DNA from: RUG11788 sp964578175
GTDB lineage: Bacteria; Bacillota_I; Bacilli_A; RF39; UBA660
DNA length: 7,352 nucleotides
Assembly (NCBI GenBank): GCA_964578175.1
Contig: CAZOBH010000034.1
Span: 1-7,352, forward strand
Reading direction: 5' to 3'
The number at the start of each line of letters is the position of its first letter. Position 1 is the stretch's first letter. Both the position numbers and the translations under genes were made by a program. A model generated the notes under the pieces. It was given only the letters and a program-made list of their open reading frames with translations, ran no database searches and was not told the origin of the DNA. Below are positions 6,464-7,352 of the stretch, one piece after another.

Positions 6464-7170
6464 TATAAACTCCATTCAAAACTATTATTATCTTTATCTA
6501 CATATCCTGAAATAACTTCACAATTAAAGTTCTCTTTTAAAACTTTTTCTAGTTCTTCCATAGCACTTTTTACTTTATCATCATTGAAACCTTTAAATCC
6601 ATCTATTGGGAAAAAAACGTAATTAGTTTTTTCATCTATTTTTCCTTCATTACTTTGTCTCCATGTCCATCTACGAGTTCTTACTTGATTACCAACTGCA
6701 TATACTACTTCATCAACATCTGGTTTTTCAATATCATCTGTTCCCATTGGAATAAATGTATCATCTTCTTTAGCATATCTCATCTCTATATCTAAATTAC
6801 TTCTTGATAGATCATGTGTTCCCATTGGTAATGTATATTTTAATGATATTGCGTTATTTAAATTAACTAAAGGATTTATACTAGGTAACTGTTTACCTTT
6901 AGAAATTCTTGTAAACATTGCTTCAACTGAACATTGATATTTATTAGGATTAATTCCTAATTTTAAAAATGCTTCTCTGTATGGAATAATAAGTTCATCT
7001 TCTTTTACTCTTTTATCTAAGAATCTTTCCTCTGCTAAAGTAATAGAATCTTTTAATAATTCATCTATTTTTGGATAACTTTTAGAATTATTAATTCCTT
7101 TTGCTACTACAACACCAACAAAAAGATCATCTATTTTATCAAATATTTCTTTTTGAATTATAAACTTCAT
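6463..7170 (-). CDS. Stand-alone B3/B4 domain protein (PheRS beta-like, tRNA-editing type)
   Basis: This 235-residue protein resembles the B3/B4 module of the phenylalanyl-tRNA synthetase beta chain as a free-standing protein. Family landmarks are PYREAF (63-68), SVEAMFTRI (81-89), LPSINPLVNLNNAISLKYTL (95-114) with PMGTHDL following, and GNQVRTRRWTW (160-170). A closing VFFPIDGF segment lies at 185-192. In PheRS this module hydrolyses Tyr-tRNA(Phe). Solo members are thought to bind or edit aminoacyl-tRNA or related ligands, but the exact role of this one is not known. The ATG at 7170 has AAGGAG about 8 bases upstream. It is cytoplasmic, whereas the overlapping downstream gene encodes an exported lipoprotein, so the pairing may reflect shared expression rather than a complex. 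The length is normal for the solo family. Confidence 0.85.
   Translation of the reverse strand: MKFIIQKEIFDKIDDLFVGVVVAKGINNSKSYPKIDELLKDSITLAEERFLDKRVKEDELIIPYREAFLKLGINPNKYQCSVEAMFTRISKGKQLPSINPLVNLNNAISLKYTLPMGTHDLSRSNLDIEMRYAKEDDTFIPMGTDDIEKPDVDEVVYAVGNQVRTRRWTWRQSNEGKIDEKTNYVFFPIDGFKGFNDDKVKSAMEELEKVLKENFNCEVISGYVDKDNNSFEWSL
6470..6473 (-). promoter_or_regulatory. Ribosome binding site deciding the lipoprotein start
   Basis: GGAG on the minus strand lies 6 bases from the ATG at 6463 and within the last codons (Trp-Ser) of the B3/B4 gene. The in-frame ATG at 6475 overlaps this GGAG and has no purine-rich site ahead of it. That start would only add four residues before the signal peptide. 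Confidence 0.65.
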
Positions 7171-7206
7171 TATAATTTCTCCTTTTTATATTATTTGAAT
7201 AAAAAA

Positions 7207-7235
7207 ACAATATCACAAATTATTAGTTATATCAA
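7207..7235 (-). promoter_or_regulatory. Possible promoter of the B3/B4-lipoprotein unit
   Basis: On the minus strand TTGATA (7235-7230, 5 of 6) and TATTGT (7212-7207, 4 of 6) are 17 bases apart in the roughly 100-base gap after the upstream gene. The leader to the ATG at 7170 would be about 30 bases. I see no convincing terminator for the upstream gene in the same gap, so read-through is also possible. Confidence 0.35.
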
Positions 7236-7269
7236 TTCACTATATAATAGATATAATTTTTTTTATTCA

Positions 7270-7352
7270 TTAAATATTCTTTCTAATAAAATCTTCTATT
7301 TTATCAAATGGTATAACCTCTAAATTATCATACAAATCAGTATGAACTGCTC
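7270..7352 (-). CDS. C-terminal end of a gene entering from the right edge, probably alpha/beta hydrolase
   Basis: The last 26 complete codons are in the window and end in TAA followed directly by an in-frame TGA. The readable tail contains AVHTDLYD and IPFDKIEDFIRKNI. The first resembles the segment around the catalytic His of alpha/beta hydrolases (a GAxHxDLYD pattern), followed by the usual C-terminal amphipathic helix. His would complete a Ser-Asp-His triad, but the rest of the protein is outside the window. The assignment rests on this short tail and could be wrong. It is separated from the B3/B4 gene by about 100 bases. Confidence 0.5.
   Translation of the reverse strand, partial: AVHTDLYDNLEVIPFDKIEDFIRKNI

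Noticed and set aside
6464..6475. Upstream ATG at 6475 as the lipoprotein start
   Set aside because: It has no ribosome binding site and would disrupt nothing except adding four residues. The ATG at 6463 has GGAG at the right spacing and a TAATG overlap.
6240..6515. Plus-strand open frame of 91 codons rich in Leu/Ile/Ser
   Set aside because: It is antisense to the lipoprotein signal peptide and the end of the B3/B4 gene. The hydrophobic look comes from reading AT-rich codons in reverse.
7171..7269. Possible terminator for the upstream gene
   Set aside because: There are only imperfect short AT inverted repeats, none with a clear stem next to the T run.
1..7352. tRNA genes, CRISPR arrays, insertion sequences or phage attachment sites
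   Set aside because: No cloverleaf-like sequence, regularly spaced repeats, transposase motifs or terminal inverted repeats were seen on either strand.

Overview
This is a strongly AT-rich window. Every gene I can support lies on the minus strand, so it reads from right to left. Short gaps, overlapping stops and starts, strong AGGAGG-type ribosome binding sites, a Gram-positive lipoprotein signal and a long Rel/SpoT enzyme all point to a low-GC Bacillota, either Bacilli-like or an uncultured gut-type lineage. The standard bacterial code fits: tryptophans are TGG, and a TGA stop sits just inside the start of the next gene.

Right block (7352 to 5964). The window opens with the last codons of an upstream gene, probably an alpha/beta hydrolase. 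After a gap of about 100 bases with a possible promoter comes a two-gene unit: a stand-alone B3/B4 (PheRS beta-type) protein, and a secreted lipoprotein with a cyclophilin-like domain. The lipoprotein start overlaps the previous stop as TAATG. An intrinsic terminator begins immediately after the lipoprotein stop codon.

Middle non-coding block (5963 to 5652). This holds two candidate promoters and a long leader ahead of the relA-like gene. The leader can fold through a 9-bp long-range stem around an AU hairpin. It also contains a 38-codon reading frame with a ribosome binding site and three consecutive TGC (Cys) codons. It ends in a terminator-like hairpin just upstream of the relA ribosome binding site. 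The uORF stop codon lies in the loop of that hairpin. This arrangement suggests an attenuator controlling the whole downstream operon.

Left block (5651 to 1) looks like a single operon of six tightly packed genes. In order they are: an RSH-family protein with an intact (p)ppGpp-hydrolase HD site, a substituted synthetase catalytic Glu (to Gln), and no regulatory C-terminus beyond TGS; a kinase-fold protein whose catalytic-loop Asp is replaced; two small adjacent proteins that look like divergent HIT-fold relatives with an incomplete or absent histidine triad; a group II PLP-dependent decarboxylase with its key residues intact; and an HD-domain phosphohydrolase that runs off the left edge. The mix of nucleotide-type enzymes, several with altered active sites, and one amino-acid decarboxylase is the most unusual feature here. 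Its pathway cannot be named from sequence alone.
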